This document shows, piece after piece, positions 28,075-37,886 of a stretch of DNA of 64,000 nt (its first letter is position 1; each line of letters begins with the position of its first letter). Source of the stretch: Porifericola rhodea (GTDB lineage: Bacteria > Bacteroidota > Bacteroidia > Cytophagales > Cyclobacteriaceae); NCBI RefSeq assembly GCF_030506305.1, contig NZ_CP119421.1, positions 674,354 through 738,353 on the forward strand, in the 5' to 3' direction. The notes beneath the pieces were generated by a model that was given only the letters and a program-made list of their open reading frames with translations, had not been told where the DNA came from and ran no database searches. Both the position numbers and the translations under genes were made by a program.

Positions 28075-29373
28075 TTAGAAGCCAAACATTTCTGGAAGCC
28101 ACAGACTGATCTCCGGTACGTAGGTGACTAATAGCAATACCATAATCATAGCGATAAAAAAGGGTAGCAGTGGTTTGATTACAGATTGTATTTTGATGTT
28201 GGCAACACTACAACCGATAAATAACACAGTACCCACCGGCGGTGTACATAAACCTACACAAAGATTCATGATTAGTATGATACCAAAATGAACCGGGTCT
28301 AAACCTAGCTGCTGGGTTACTACCGGTAAAAATATAGGCGTAAAGATCAGCACTGCCGGTGTCATGTCCATAAACACACCTACAAACAGCAGTATAATGT
28401 TGATAATAAGAAGTATCAGTATAGGGCTATCGCTAAGCTGAAGCAGGGCAGCACTTACGTTCTGAGGAATTTCCTCATAAGCCATAACCCACGACAGCCC
28501 GATAGAGGCAGCAACCATTAGCAGTACAATACAGGTGGTAAGCGTAGTTTTAATTAGTATGCCCGGCAAATCTTTCCAGCTAATTTCCCGGTAGATAAAA
28601 GCCAAAGCCAGGCAATATAGCACTGCTACCCCTGAAGCTTCGGTAGCGGTAAACACCCCGGCGACTATTCCCCCCAATATTATCACCAGAAGCAGGAGGC
28701 TGGGCAAAGCTGCTAAAAGTTTGTATATACCTTCTTTTAGAGGTACTTTTTCGCCGGTAGGATAATTTTTACGGTAGGCATAAGCTGCCGCAAAACCTAT
28801 AAGCGCAAAGCCGGTAAGTATACCCGGTATATAACCTGCAAGAAAAAGAGCAGCTATTGATACGCCACCACTGGCAAGTGAATAGATAATCAGAATGTTG
28901 CTGGGTGGAATTACCAAGCCGGTTGTAGCTGAAGAAATATTTACGGCAGCACTAAAATTTTCGTCGTAGCCCTCTTTTTTCATACGAGGATGCATGATTG
29001 TGCCTATAGCGGAAGCAGAGGCACCAGCAGAACCTGAAATTGCACCAAACAGCATATTGGCCAAAATATTGACTACTGCCAGGCCACCAGGCAGCCTACC
29101 TACCAATACTTTGGCAAACTCTATAAGTCGTGTGGCTATACCTCCGGTATTCATGAGTTGGCCCGCCAGAATAAACAAGGGGATTGCCAATAAGGTAAAG
29201 CTATCCAGACCCGTTGCCATTCGCTGGGCAAAAGTAGTAACTGCCGGCAGGTAGTCTATGGAAAGAAGCATTGTGAGGACTCCTGCCAGACCTATACAAT
29301 AGGCGATAGGCACACCAATAGCAATAAATATGATAAAACTGATAAGCAATACGAGTACTTCAAATGCCTCCAT
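28075..29373 (-). CDS. TRAP transporter large permease subunit (DctM type)
   Basis: The 432-residue protein is almost entirely hydrophobic, with about 12 membrane segments. It carries the DctM signatures FTLLAIPLFILAGQLMNTGG, GAISGSAGASASAIGTIM and CVGLCTPPVGTVLFIG. It is the channel subunit of a tripartite ATP-independent periplasmic transporter. Its start overlaps the stop of the small permease by one base, so both are translationally coupled. Neighbours predict a hexuronate or aldonate as the substrate. Confidence 0.95.
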   Translation of the reverse strand: MEAFEVLVLLISFIIFIAIGVPIAYCIGLAGVLTMLLSIDYLPAVTTFAQRMATGLDSFTLLAIPLFILAGQLMNTGGIATRLIEFAKVLVGRLPGGLAVVNILANMLFGAISGSAGASASAIGTIMHPRMKKEGYDENFSAAVNISSATTGLVIPPSNILIIYSLASGGVSIAALFLAGYIPGILTGFALIGFAAAYAYRKNYPTGEKVPLKEGIYKLLAALPSLLLLVIILGGIVAGVFTATEASGVAVLYCLALAFIYREISWKDLPGILIKTTLTTCIVLLMVAASIGLSWVMAYEEIPQNVSAALLQLSDSPILILLIINIILLFVGVFMDMTPAVLIFTPIFLPVVTQQLGLDPVHFGIILIMNLCVGLCTPPVGTVLFIGCSVANIKIQSVIKPLLPFFIAMIMVLLLVTYVPEISLWLPEMFGF

Positions 29374-29849
29374 TAGCGAGTTGCGGTATGTAGTTCGGTT
29401 AAAGTATTGTCAATAGAGTAGTAAGTGATTAGCAAGCCGGAGATAGGTACTACCAGATACACATAGCCCAATGAAATTTCCAGTGAGGCAGATACCTGCC
29501 CGAAAATAAAGCTGGTATAAACGAGCCATACACCTCCCACTCCCAGTACACCCAGCCCAAAAGCTATTACCAGAAAATTGATGAGTAAATCCAGGTACTT
29601 TTTGCTTTGAACGGAAAGGCTACCGGAAATCAGGTCTATAGCCAGATGCTGCTTTTCCCCAGTAGCGTAGGCAGAGCCTAAGAGTCCCAGCCATATTAGC
29701 AGAAAGCCAGCCAGCTCATCGGTAAAGCCTAACGGAGATTGTAAAAGGTAGCGGCTGATTACCTGCAAGCTTACATCCAGCACTATAACTGACATCAGGA
29801 TGATCAGCAATGCACGAACAATCCGGTCAATAATATTTCTTAAAGTCAT
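29373..29849 (-). CDS. TRAP transporter small permease subunit (DctQ type)
   Basis: The 158-residue protein has four membrane segments and the DctQ motif GFTDELAGFLLIWLGLLGSA. It couples to the DctM subunit and overlaps the binding-protein gene by 4 bases (stop of one, start of the next), as expected for a P-Q-M operon. Confidence 0.92.
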   Translation of the reverse strand: MTLRNIIDRIVRALLIILMSVIVLDVSLQVISRYLLQSPLGFTDELAGFLLIWLGLLGSAYATGEKQHLAIDLISGSLSVQSKKYLDLLINFLVIAFGLGVLGVGGVWLVYTSFIFGQVSASLEISLGYVYLVVPISGLLITYYSIDNTLTELHTATR

Positions 29850-30823
29850 AGGTCGGGAACGGCTTTAATTCTTTGAATAAGGGAGTGTAATTCTTTATCA
29901 GATTGAAAGGACTCGTATACGCTTTGTACTTCTGCCTGAAAAGGAGACTTGTCCGGGTAATTAATTTCTACGCCAGCGGCTTTTACAGCTTCCATCGCTT
30001 CTTGCTCAGACTCTTCCCAAAGTACCCTTTGCCGGACTACAGAAGCTTCTGCCGCTTCCTGCACCCACTGCTGCTCCTCTTCGTTGAGCTTGTTCCAGAC
30101 AATCTGGCTGATAAGTAGTACATCTGGTACCTGCGTATGCTGATCAATGGAGTAGTACTTACAGACCTCATAGTGGCGAGAGAGATAAAAGCTGGGCGGA
30201 TTATTTTCTGCCGCATCTACTACACCACTCTGAAGCGCAGTATACAATTCTCCCCAGGAGATAGGTGTAGGTGAGCCCCCCATGGCCTTAATCATATTTA
30301 TGGCAGTATTGCTTTTCATTACCCTGATCTTCATTCCACTAAGGTCTTCGGGCTTGTTTATTGGTCTTTCTTTGGTGTAAAAGCTGCGGTAGCCTGAGTC
30401 GTAAAAACCCAGACCTCTAAGCCAGTATTTTTCTCCAGACTCAAGAATTTCCTCTCCTATCTGGCCATCCAGCACTGTAAAGGCATGCTGCTTACTTTTG
30501 AATAGATAAGGAAGCCCCAGTACTTTATATTTTTCAGAGAAGCTCTCCATAACGGCTGCCGAAACTTTGGTCATGGCCAGGCTGCCAAATTGCAGCATCT
30601 CCAGGCACTCTCGCTCATCACCTAACTGCCCGCTGGGGTAAATTTTAAGTTCTAGCTTCCCCTCGGATTTTTCCCTGAGCTGCTCAGCCATATATACCAT
30701 TGCCTTGTGCACAGAGTGGTCTGCCGAAAGACTATGTCCCAGGCGAAGTGTTTTTACTTCTTCTTTGCTGGAGCAACCTAGGCATAGGCAAAGGAGCATA
30801 ATGAAGCCTAAGCTTCTCCTCAT
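29846..30823 (-). CDS. TRAP transporter solute-binding lipoprotein (DctP type)
   Basis: Starting at the ATG at 30823, the protein has a lipoprotein signal, MRRSLGFIMLLCLCLGC; an ATG five codons upstream is also open. The mature domain shows DctP features: LRLGHSLSADHSVHKAM, the conserved arginine region KIRVMKSNTAINMIKAMGG, and SWGELYTALQSGVVDAAENN. The membrane anchor is unusual against the freely diffusing DctP of Proteobacteria but is seen in Bacteroidota. It captures the substrate, probably a uronate or aldonate released from xylan. Confidence 0.93.
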   Translation of the reverse strand: MRRSLGFIMLLCLCLGCSSKEEVKTLRLGHSLSADHSVHKAMVYMAEQLREKSEGKLELKIYPSGQLGDERECLEMLQFGSLAMTKVSAAVMESFSEKYKVLGLPYLFKSKQHAFTVLDGQIGEEILESGEKYWLRGLGFYDSGYRSFYTKERPINKPEDLSGMKIRVMKSNTAINMIKAMGGSPTPISWGELYTALQSGVVDAAENNPPSFYLSRHYEVCKYYSIDQHTQVPDVLLISQIVWNKLNEEEQQWVQEAAEASVVRQRVLWEESEQEAMEAVKAAGVEINYPDKSPFQAEVQSVYESFQSDKELHSLIQRIKAVPDL

Positions 30824-30895
30824 CAGTTCTTCAGTCATTTACTCACAATTTTCTTATCCTATAATCTTGCTTCCTATCTGTAGTATTTAAAAAGA

Positions 30896-32314
30896 CTATT
30901 GTACCTGTTCCCGGCTTTTTTCGTAAGCCTGCATCGTGAGGTAGTATTTGGTTAGCATGTTGTCTACTTCCCACTGAGGCACTCTGCCATCTACCAGATA
31001 TTGTAGAAACTGCTCAGTTACCTGAGCAAAGTGTGCCTCATGACCTACTTTGTATTTTTCAGGAATAATTATCTCCCAACCACCTTCAGCAGTCTTCATT
31101 TCAAGGCCGGGATACTGCTGACCTATGTCTTCCAGCGCTGCTTGTAATGCCTCTTCAAAATCTGAATCATTCTGATTAATTGGCTCCACATAGAGGGTAG
31201 GCTTATAATTTTGAGGTGCATCCTGGCGGATAATAAGATTAGCTTTGGTACCTCTCATAATGGAGTAGTGCGTATCCATGGCACCTTCAGGAGCCTGAAA
31301 GTTCCAGATAGCCGCTACTTTACCATGCACTCCTCTCACTGTAAAGACAAACTCACCATTTGCGAATGTATTGAGCACAGAATCTTCTTGTATGTCTTTC
31401 TTAAGGTAATTGGGGTATTTACTAAGGTTAGTCACCTTCTTAAACTGACTGGGGGTAAGTTTTGTAGGCCAGCGTCGCGCATGTACTACCTCAACTTCCG
31501 TAATGTCTATACCTTCTTCCGGAAAACACTCCCAAAGGATTAAGTCTACCAGGTGAGTGGATACGTCTACAATGCCTTCTCCCTGCTGCTCAGTATCAAA
31601 AAACCAGGCCGGACGTATAAGCGGACTACCAGATACGTACTTAAAAAAGTGATGTACACTCTCTTTGGAAATAGCAGGGTTATCCGGTGTTCCTTTTTCC
31701 AGCTCTCCGAAAACAGATGCATGCTGAGCTAGTTCTTTTTGTAAGATGGTAGTAATCTCATGCCGCTCAGTCATAATATCGTAGAGTAGCACTCCATTCT
31801 CTTCGGCAGTAGTCATCGCTGATTTAAGAGTGGGGTAGTTAGAAGGGTGTATTACCATTGGCTTGTCTGCCAGCACGTTTAAGCCAGCTTCTACAGAAGT
31901 ATTGATGTACTCCGTCTTTTTAGCATTATTACCCGACAGTACCACAACATTACCTGCTTGCTCCTCCATCATTTTTTCAAAAAAATCTGGACCGGTATAA
32001 ACTTCCTCTTTCCAGTTCGTGGGGTTCTCCTCTCTACCGTTAAAGTTCTCTATTCTTTGCAGGTGCATTTGCAGATCCTCTCCTTCGGGGGCGTATACAT
32101 GCACTACAGAGTCTACCTGATCATACATAAATTTTTGCACCAGAGCAGCATGAAAATGACCGGGATCAAGAGTTATGAGCTTAACCTCATTGGCAGTACC
32201 ACTAAACATGGTAGAAGAAGCGGTATCGCTATCTGATGCTTGTTCCTGATCGGTACCACTACATGCGGCAAACATAAGCGGAAGAGCTAGACAAAAGGCT
32301 GAGTGTAGTTTCAT
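30896..32314 (-). CDS. Lipoprotein of the Gfo/Idh/MocA oxidoreductase family
   Basis: The 472-residue protein opens with MKLHSAFCLALPLMFAACSG, a lipobox signal. An NAD-binding-like domain follows (VKLITLDPGHFHAALVQKFM, VVVLSGNNAKKTEYI, NVLADKPMVI), then the C-terminal domain of the 'putative oxidoreductase' subgroup. The canonical GxGxxG at the first strand is replaced by LDPGHFHA, so dinucleotide binding is uncertain; the lysine motif DKPM is kept. It lies between the Tat-exported homologue and the TRAP genes, which suggests extracytoplasmic processing of a xylan-derived sugar. Confidence 0.82.
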   Translation of the reverse strand: MKLHSAFCLALPLMFAACSGTDQEQASDSDTASSTMFSGTANEVKLITLDPGHFHAALVQKFMYDQVDSVVHVYAPEGEDLQMHLQRIENFNGREENPTNWKEEVYTGPDFFEKMMEEQAGNVVVLSGNNAKKTEYINTSVEAGLNVLADKPMVIHPSNYPTLKSAMTTAEENGVLLYDIMTERHEITTILQKELAQHASVFGELEKGTPDNPAISKESVHHFFKYVSGSPLIRPAWFFDTEQQGEGIVDVSTHLVDLILWECFPEEGIDITEVEVVHARRWPTKLTPSQFKKVTNLSKYPNYLKKDIQEDSVLNTFANGEFVFTVRGVHGKVAAIWNFQAPEGAMDTHYSIMRGTKANLIIRQDAPQNYKPTLYVEPINQNDSDFEEALQAALEDIGQQYPGLEMKTAEGGWEIIIPEKYKVGHEAHFAQVTEQFLQYLVDGRVPQWEVDNMLTKYYLTMQAYEKSREQVQ

Positions 32315-32328
32315 ATTAGGTGGAATAT

Positions 32329-32350
32329 AGCCTGCCAGGGTTGGCAGGCT
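32329..32350 (-). other. Intergenic hairpin between two oxidoreductase genes
   Basis: AGCCTGCCA (32329-32337) and TGGCAGGCT (32342-32350) form a perfect 9-bp stem with a 4-base loop in the 50-base space. No T run follows on the minus strand, so it is more likely an RNA-stabilizing or attenuating hairpin inside the operon than a terminator. Confidence 0.5.
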
Positions 32351-32364
32351 TAAGTTTAAGAAAA

Positions 32365-33786
32365 TTACCTGGCGTATGTAGCCTTTAGAGCATCTACATT
32401 TTTGTATCCCCAGGGGTAGCGTTGCGAGCGAGAAAGCATAGCATTTGCTTCGTCGTCGTTTTTGAAGCGCTCATTTACAGGATCCCAATATAATTTTCTG
32501 GGCAATTTCATGGCAATATGCGATACCAGACAGGCGCTACAAGATCGGTGTGCTACCTCTGCCGGAGAGATCGTCTCTTTTCTGCTTTGTATACAATCCA
32601 GCCAGTTGCCATGCTGCTCTGGGCTGGAGTAGAGCTGTATCTCATCTTCACCAATTTCAGAAGATAGTATACTTTTGTTACTGGCCTGAAACGCTTCTGA
32701 AGTACCAAAGTTAGGATCAGATGCGGTAACTCCTACATTACCACGAGAGACAAAAATCCAACCTTCGCTACCTTCAAAACGGACACCATTAGGGAAGTCT
32801 CCACTTACTTCCATGGTAACACCATTATCATACTTGGCCGTAACATTAAAGTCGCCATGCACACTCCAAAGCCCAGACTCAGGAAAATTGGCTTTAGCTT
32901 CTACCTCTACCGGCCCGGTAAATTCTGTACCCATTCCCCAGTGAGCAATGTCTATATGGTGTACGCCCCAGCCGGTAATCATGCCTGCGCCAAACTGCTC
33001 GCAACGTAGCCATCCCGGACGCGAGTAATCGTGCTGAGGATGCACTCGCTTTTCGGTATAGTAGACGTAAGGGGTAGAGCCCAGCCACATATCGTAGTTC
33101 AGGTTTTCAGGGATAGGCATATTCGGCTGCTCTTCTCCTCCGGGGTCGCCAGGTAACCCTACTTTGATAGTATGTACCTCTCCGATTCTACCGTTTCGTA
33201 CCAGTTCACAAGCTTTTTTAAACTGAGGCCAGGGATTCATAGAACGTTGCTGACTACCCAACTGAAACACTCGCCCAGTTCGGTGTATGATATTACTCAT
33301 GGCACGTCCTTCTTCAATGGTAAGAGAGGTAGGCTTCTGCAAATAGATATCTTTGCCAGCTATAGCCGCCTCAATGGCCGGCTGCGCATGCCAGTGGTCT
33401 GGCGTACTGATAATAACCGCATCAATATCAGGATTGGCAAGCATCTCCCGGTAGTCATCGTACATCTGTACGTCTACAAAATTTTTCTTACCCTTATTCT
33501 CCTCATACCAGCCCTCAATAAAACGCTTACCATCTTCTTTACGCTTGCTATCTACATCACTTACGGCCACCACACGGGCAATATCGTATTTCAGGGTTTC
33601 TGGCAGGTCGTGTCCTCTCGCTATTCTTCCAAAGCCTATCTGACCAACATTTATTTTATTACTGGGTGCGTTTTTTCCAAATACAGAAGAAGGTACAATG
33701 GTAGGTGCCGCCACAATACCGGCCAGGCCGAGAGCTGACTTTTTCAGATAGCTTCTTCTGCTGATATTATTCTTATGATCTTTCAT
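32365..33786 (-). CDS. Tat-exported Gfo/Idh/MocA family oxidoreductase
   Basis: The 473-residue protein starts with a twin-arginine signal, ISRRSYLKKSALGLAGIVAA. The Rossmann domain follows with KINVGQIGFGRIARGHDLPE (GxGxxxxG) and the catalytic lysine motif DIYLQKPTSLTIEEGRAM. The C-terminal part has GWGVHHIDIAHWGMGTEF. It is expected to act in the periplasm on a sugar or sugar lactone with bound NAD(P). It sits in the minus-strand group downstream of the PmoA-ThuA gene, 62 bases away. Confidence 0.9.
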   Translation of the reverse strand: MKDHKNNISRRSYLKKSALGLAGIVAAPTIVPSSVFGKNAPSNKINVGQIGFGRIARGHDLPETLKYDIARVVAVSDVDSKRKEDGKRFIEGWYEENKGKKNFVDVQMYDDYREMLANPDIDAVIISTPDHWHAQPAIEAAIAGKDIYLQKPTSLTIEEGRAMSNIIHRTGRVFQLGSQQRSMNPWPQFKKACELVRNGRIGEVHTIKVGLPGDPGGEEQPNMPIPENLNYDMWLGSTPYVYYTEKRVHPQHDYSRPGWLRCEQFGAGMITGWGVHHIDIAHWGMGTEFTGPVEVEAKANFPESGLWSVHGDFNVTAKYDNGVTMEVSGDFPNGVRFEGSEGWIFVSRGNVGVTASDPNFGTSEAFQASNKSILSSEIGEDEIQLYSSPEQHGNWLDCIQSRKETISPAEVAHRSCSACLVSHIAMKLPRKLYWDPVNERFKNDDEANAMLSRSQRYPWGYKNVDALKATYAR

Positions 33787-33848
33787 AAATCTATATTTTG
33801 GCTGTGTATTTTTTGTAGTAATTAAGTTTTAATAATGTGCCTGTAAGC

Positions 33849-35855
33849 CTAGTCATTTCCGGCAGCCCACTGTATACCTCCCAAAATATGGCGCATAAAT
33901 ACCGGGTCTGAATAGTGTTCTATGCGATGGCCCAGGGCTGTATACCACTGCCTTCCGCCATCAAACTTATGGTACCAGGCCAACGGAAAGCGCTCCCCAA
34001 AGAAGTTGGCGGGGTACTCCCCTTTTTTGTCATCTTCTACCGTGCTCATATCTGCTGCCAGTAGCACATGGTTAGAGGGGTTAAGGTTTTTTAGATAATA
34101 GCATTCATCGTCTACTACCTTCCATATATCTGGCAAAAAGGCTGTAGATGGATGATGATGATCTACTACTTCCACATCAAAATTCTGACGAGGGGGATGA
34201 CGGAAAAACCTCGCGCCCAGCATCTGTGCAAACCAGTCCCACTTGCGCATAGACCCACTCGCTGAATGTATGGCTACAAAGCCTCCACCAGAACGTATGT
34301 ACTTTTGAAAAGCCTGCTTCTGCGCTTCGATATCAAATATTTCGTTGTTGGTATTAGAGAATATCAGTACATCAAACTGCTGTAGATTTTCCTCTGTAAA
34401 GTCTGCGGGATTTTCTGAGGCTACGACATCAAAGCCATTTTCTTTTCCGAGTTTTTGTATGGCTTCTATACTGGCGGGGATATTATCATGCACAAAACCC
34501 TCACCATTTTTAGTGTATACCATCACTTTTTTACCCTGCAAAGAAGGACTAATACTGAGCTCCACTTTGGGCGGGTTAGCAAAATCGTTCCAGTAACGCT
34601 CCGCCTGGCTTTTATCCAGTTCACCATCATATACCAGCATACGGTACTTCAGGCTATAGGTATTACCGGGCTCAAGCACCCAGTCTCTGTCCTGGGTCGG
34701 GTTAAAATTAAAGAAGACGTTCTCTTTACCATTGTTAGCACCTGTAGGCCATATTCTAAGTTGCTCAGGGTAATTATAGTTAAACGGAGAGGTCATAAAC
34801 ACTACCCCTGACTGACCTGCTTGTGTAGGCCCATCTATCTGACACCAGCGAGCACGGGTAGCATTTCCATTTTCTTTATTATAGCCCTCTGAAGTGAGCA
34901 GGCTGGCCGATTGATCGTCCCATTTTTCGTTGGCACGGAAGCCAAAGCCCTGATAGCGGTACTCTTTAATAGTAAAAGGACTGGATGTGGCACAACTCAT
35001 GGTAGAAGTAAAATCCACCAAAAATACTTCTGCTTCAGGGTCTGCATTCCACACTCTAATATCCCATACTTCATTGAGTGCTACTTTATTCTTTTGAGCG
35101 TCCAGCGTGTCCAGCACTACATGCTCGTGTACTGCCTGAAGCTGACCATATACTTCTCCTTCGCTAATGCGGGGTATATCTTTTACCTGCACAGTACCCT
35201 GGCCTTTGTAAAGGTTCCAGAAGTCCAGTTCTTTACCCTCAAACTCGGTGTGGGTCCATGGATTCCAGATGCCATAATGATGATAGTGGTCAGAAGGCTG
35301 AATGCGGGTAAGTACTCCGCCTTTAGGAGATTTGAGAGGATGAATATAGCCCCCTCTTTTGTATCGGTCTGATACCTCTGCCGGCACATCGGTAAGGCCA
35401 TAATGATAGGCCAATACTTCTTTGCCCTGTACTTTAAATTGCACGGCTTCTCCGTTGTCAGTAGCTGCTACTGTCTTACTAGCTGAAGCTTCTTTTTTAG
35501 GGACAGACTTAAGCTGATAGTAGCGTACAGAACCTGGAGCGCTCGTACCTTCCAGCGTCCAGTGTAATAGTGGCTGATAGCCGGTCTCCAACTGCGAAGC
35601 TACTTTTTTTTCCCCATCTCGCGTAAGCTCTACTAATTGTAGATCGTACTCAGCTAATCGCAAATCCAGCTCATTTAGATAGGCGGAAACAGGAGTATTT
35701 TTACGCTCAAACCTACCGGCTTCTACTTTAATATTAATAGCAGGCAAACTTGCAGGACCCATGTTTTGAGCCTGAAGCTCAACTCCCGACAGGCTTGCAT
35801 TGAGTATAAAGGTTAGGACAAAAAGGTATAGTATTGTTTTTCGTACACGAAACAT
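33849..35855 (-). CDS. Secreted fusion of PmoA-like (DUF6807) and ThuA domains
   Basis: The 668-residue protein has a signal peptide (ILYLFVLTFILNASLSGVEL). Residues of about 140-425 match the PmoA/DUF6807 family (YIHPLKSPKGGVLTRIQPSD, HHYGIWNPWTHTEFEGKELD). Residues of about 435-668 form a ThuA-like glutamine-amidotransferase fold (KVMVYTKNGEGFVHDNIPAS, YIRSGGGFVAIHSASGS, WYHKFDGGRQWYTALGHRIE). Both families recur beside Gfo/Idh/MocA proteins in sugar clusters and their biochemistry is only partly known. The fusion strengthens a joint role with the two exported oxidoreductases just downstream. Confidence 0.85.
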   Translation of the reverse strand: MFRVRKTILYLFVLTFILNASLSGVELQAQNMGPASLPAINIKVEAGRFERKNTPVSAYLNELDLRLAEYDLQLVELTRDGEKKVASQLETGYQPLLHWTLEGTSAPGSVRYYQLKSVPKKEASASKTVAATDNGEAVQFKVQGKEVLAYHYGLTDVPAEVSDRYKRGGYIHPLKSPKGGVLTRIQPSDHYHHYGIWNPWTHTEFEGKELDFWNLYKGQGTVQVKDIPRISEGEVYGQLQAVHEHVVLDTLDAQKNKVALNEVWDIRVWNADPEAEVFLVDFTSTMSCATSSPFTIKEYRYQGFGFRANEKWDDQSASLLTSEGYNKENGNATRARWCQIDGPTQAGQSGVVFMTSPFNYNYPEQLRIWPTGANNGKENVFFNFNPTQDRDWVLEPGNTYSLKYRMLVYDGELDKSQAERYWNDFANPPKVELSISPSLQGKKVMVYTKNGEGFVHDNIPASIEAIQKLGKENGFDVVASENPADFTEENLQQFDVLIFSNTNNEIFDIEAQKQAFQKYIRSGGGFVAIHSASGSMRKWDWFAQMLGARFFRHPPRQNFDVEVVDHHHPSTAFLPDIWKVVDDECYYLKNLNPSNHVLLAADMSTVEDDKKGEYPANFFGERFPLAWYHKFDGGRQWYTALGHRIEHYSDPVFMRHILGGIQWAAGND

Positions 35856-35897
35856 GATATGAATTTTAGGAATAATCTTTTAATGAGTAGTAAAAAA

Positions 35898-35911
35898 TGT
35901 ATCCGATTACA
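35898..35911. promoter_or_regulatory. Candidate LacI-type operator upstream of the PmoA-ThuA gene
   Basis: TGTATCCGATTACA is an imperfect palindrome (10 of 14 positions symmetric) with a central CG, the layout of LacI/CcpA-type sites. It lies 43 bases upstream of the 35855 start and shares CCGATT with the site at 41183-41198. Confidence 0.4.
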
Positions 35912-35936
35912 GTTTTAGTTATGAGTAGTGTGTAAA

Positions 35937-35970
35937 ACAGAGCTTTTACTGGCGTCAGTAAAAACTCTGT
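35937..35970 (-). terminator. Strong hairpin terminator after the SusD gene
   Basis: Two 15-base arms (35937-35951 and 35956-35970) are complementary at 14 of 15 positions around a 4-base loop. On the minus strand TTTTAC follows. It lies 55 bases past the SusD stop and separates SusCD from the oxidoreductase/TRAP genes. Confidence 0.75.
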
Positions 35971-36024
35971 GCTTTAAGATAGTTATTATCAGTTATTTCA
36001 TACTATACTTTTTATACTCTCTTG

Positions 36025-37857
36025 TCAGATTGCATCTTCAGAGGGTATTTCAGTAAGTGCAGGCACATTATTCTCGTAGCCTGCATAGCCTTTGTTCTGA
36101 TTGATCTGTCCTTGCGTATTTGTATTGATCGCATCTGCCGGTATTGGCCATAGCACATGATAAGGACTCATGGTATAGCGGTCTCCATGGCGGGTAGTAA
36201 CTCCTTTATTATAAAAGTCTGTGGTTTCCATAATACGATCATAATAAAAATTACGCTCAGAGAAGCTTTGCATATCATAGCTATTGCCATTGTAAGCTGT
36301 TTTGCCAGTTTGTGCGAAGAGGAAGGCGATACGAGTGAGCTCAGTAGTACGAGGCTCTTCATAATATAGCTCACGTGCTCTTTCATCCAGTATAGTTCCG
36401 ATATTAACATCGGAAGGCATAATATCCGCAGCACCTGCCCTATTGCGTACCGCATTCAGGTCCGCCGCAGCATTTGCCAGATCACCTTTCCAGAAATAAG
36501 CCTCTGCTCTGAGCAGATACGTTTCTGCCAGTCGGAACACGTACCAGTCTGAATTACCTCCCGCAGGCTGTACAGCCTGTGGGTCAGGCACAAACAGCTT
36601 GTAATGAGGCCATCCAAACCAGCTTCTGATAGTATCTACAACCAGCAGCGTGCCGTCTTCATCTCTAAGCTGTAGCGGTTTGCCATAGTAAGGATCAGAA
36701 TCTTTAATATTGGGGTTATTGTAAACCAGATCTTCCATATCCATCCAGTTGCCGGGAGCATGACGCAAATCGTTAGGGTCTGTCCAGATGTACTTGGTAT
36801 GATATGGTGTACCTCGCATACGGCCGATTCCTCTGCCATACTGGTTTACCTGGTCTATATCAATATTTGGTTGATCAGATGTCCCTTTATTTCCTGCTGG
36901 AGTGTTTATGTTACTTCCCCAGAAAGGTACCCCCTGACGCATGGTAGAAGTACCACCGGTATTGCCTTCTATATCTAATCTGTCAATAACCAATAGCAGA
37001 GCCTCTGTATTAGTAGCTAAAGACTTATTTTCTGGCCGATGCAAATCCCAGATTACATTTTTCTCAGGATCGTTGGCATCTACTCCAAAGCGGCTGGTCA
37101 TTAGCGCGTAGGTTCCACCGTCTATTACATTGCTGGCAGACTGTATGGCATCATCAAAAAGCCCTAAAGCCAGATTTACTTTGGTAAGCAGGTGGCTTAC
37201 TGCTCCTTTTGTCACCTGACCTTTGTCTACATCATCACTTACCCATTCCTGAGCAAATTCCAGGTCTTCTTTCATTTTCTGAAGAACTACCTCGCGCTTG
37301 GTAGAATAAAAGTCAAGCTTAGGCTCCGCATACTCTTTAAGCACCAAGGGCACATCTCCAAACTGCTGGGTAAGGCGGTAGTAACGGTAAGCACGATGGA
37401 AGTAGGCAGTCCCCAGCACTTCGTTTCTCTCTTCTTCTGAGTTCCATTCGGGTAGGTCTATTCTTGTGATTACTGCATTGGCATACTTGATACCTTTGTA
37501 ACCTTCGTACCAGTACCAACCTATTCGGTTATGATCGGTACTGTTTAGTTGCGCATCAGGAGTAATTAGCAGGTTAAGATCCTGCGCCGGCCCGGACTTG
37601 TCTGTAGTACCTTCTACTGCTACCTCAGAAAATATCTGTTCAGTAATGATAGGTGAACCATCACCATACCACTCGTAACGCATATTTCTCAGACAGGCTA
37701 CCAATGCCCCACGCATGCCCTGCGCATCAGAGAAAGTGTTTTCCGGAGCATAGAAAGAGAGTGGCTTAGGCTCCAGCCACTTTTCTTCGCAACTACTAAT
37801 GGTGACAAAGATGCCAGCAAATAGTAGCGCGATATGTATTGATTTTTTGAATAACAT
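36025..37857 (-). CDS. RagB/SusD family nutrient-uptake lipoprotein
   Basis: The 610-residue protein has a lipoprotein signal ([15 protein letters not shown]), then the SusD start [21 protein letters not shown]-like helices ([20 protein letters not shown], a SusD hallmark) and the C-terminal [18 protein letters not shown] and [10 protein letters not shown]. It sits on the cell surface as the lid of the SusC channel and binds oligosaccharides, here probably glucuronoxylo-oligosaccharides. The gap from the SusC gene is 29 bases. Confidence 0.95.
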   Translation of the reverse strand: MLFKKSIHIALLFAGIFVTISSCEEKWLEPKPLSFYAPENTFSDAQGMRGALVACLRNMRYEWYGDGSPIITEQIFSEVAVEGTTDKSGPAQDLNLLITPDAQLNSTDHNRIGWYWYEGYKGIKYANAVITRIDLPEWNSEEERNEVLGTAYFHRAYRYYRLTQQFGDVPLVLKEYAEPKLDFYSTKREVVLQKMKEDLEFAQEWVSDDVDKGQVTKGAVSHLLTKVNLALGLFDDAIQSASNVIDGGTYALMTSRFGVDANDPEKNVIWDLHRPENKSLATNTEALLLVIDRLDIEGNTGGTSTMRQGVPFWGSNINTPAGNKGTSDQPNIDIDQVNQYGRGIGRMRGTPYHTKYIWTDPNDLRHAPGNWMDMEDLVYNNPNIKDSDPYYGKPLQLRDEDGTLLVVDTIRSWFGWPHYKLFVPDPQAVQPAGGNSDWYVFRLAETYLLRAEAYFWKGDLANAAADLNAVRNRAGAADIMPSDVNIGTILDERARELYYEEPRTTELTRIAFLFAQTGKTAYNGNSYDMQSFSERNFYYDRIMETTDFYNKGVTTRHGDRYTMSPYHVLWPIPADAINTNTQGQINQNKGYAGYENNVPALTEIPSEDAI

Positions 37858-37886
37858 AATGCAAGTGTTTTAGGTCTAAGATCTGC

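Noticed and set aside
32329-32350. Hairpin as a full terminator between the two oxidoreductase genes
   Set aside because: The stem is strong but no T run follows on the minus strand, so I list it only as a hairpin.
34911-35372. 153-codon frame antisense to the PmoA-ThuA gene
   Set aside because: It is covered by the conserved PmoA domain on the other strand and has no recognisable features.
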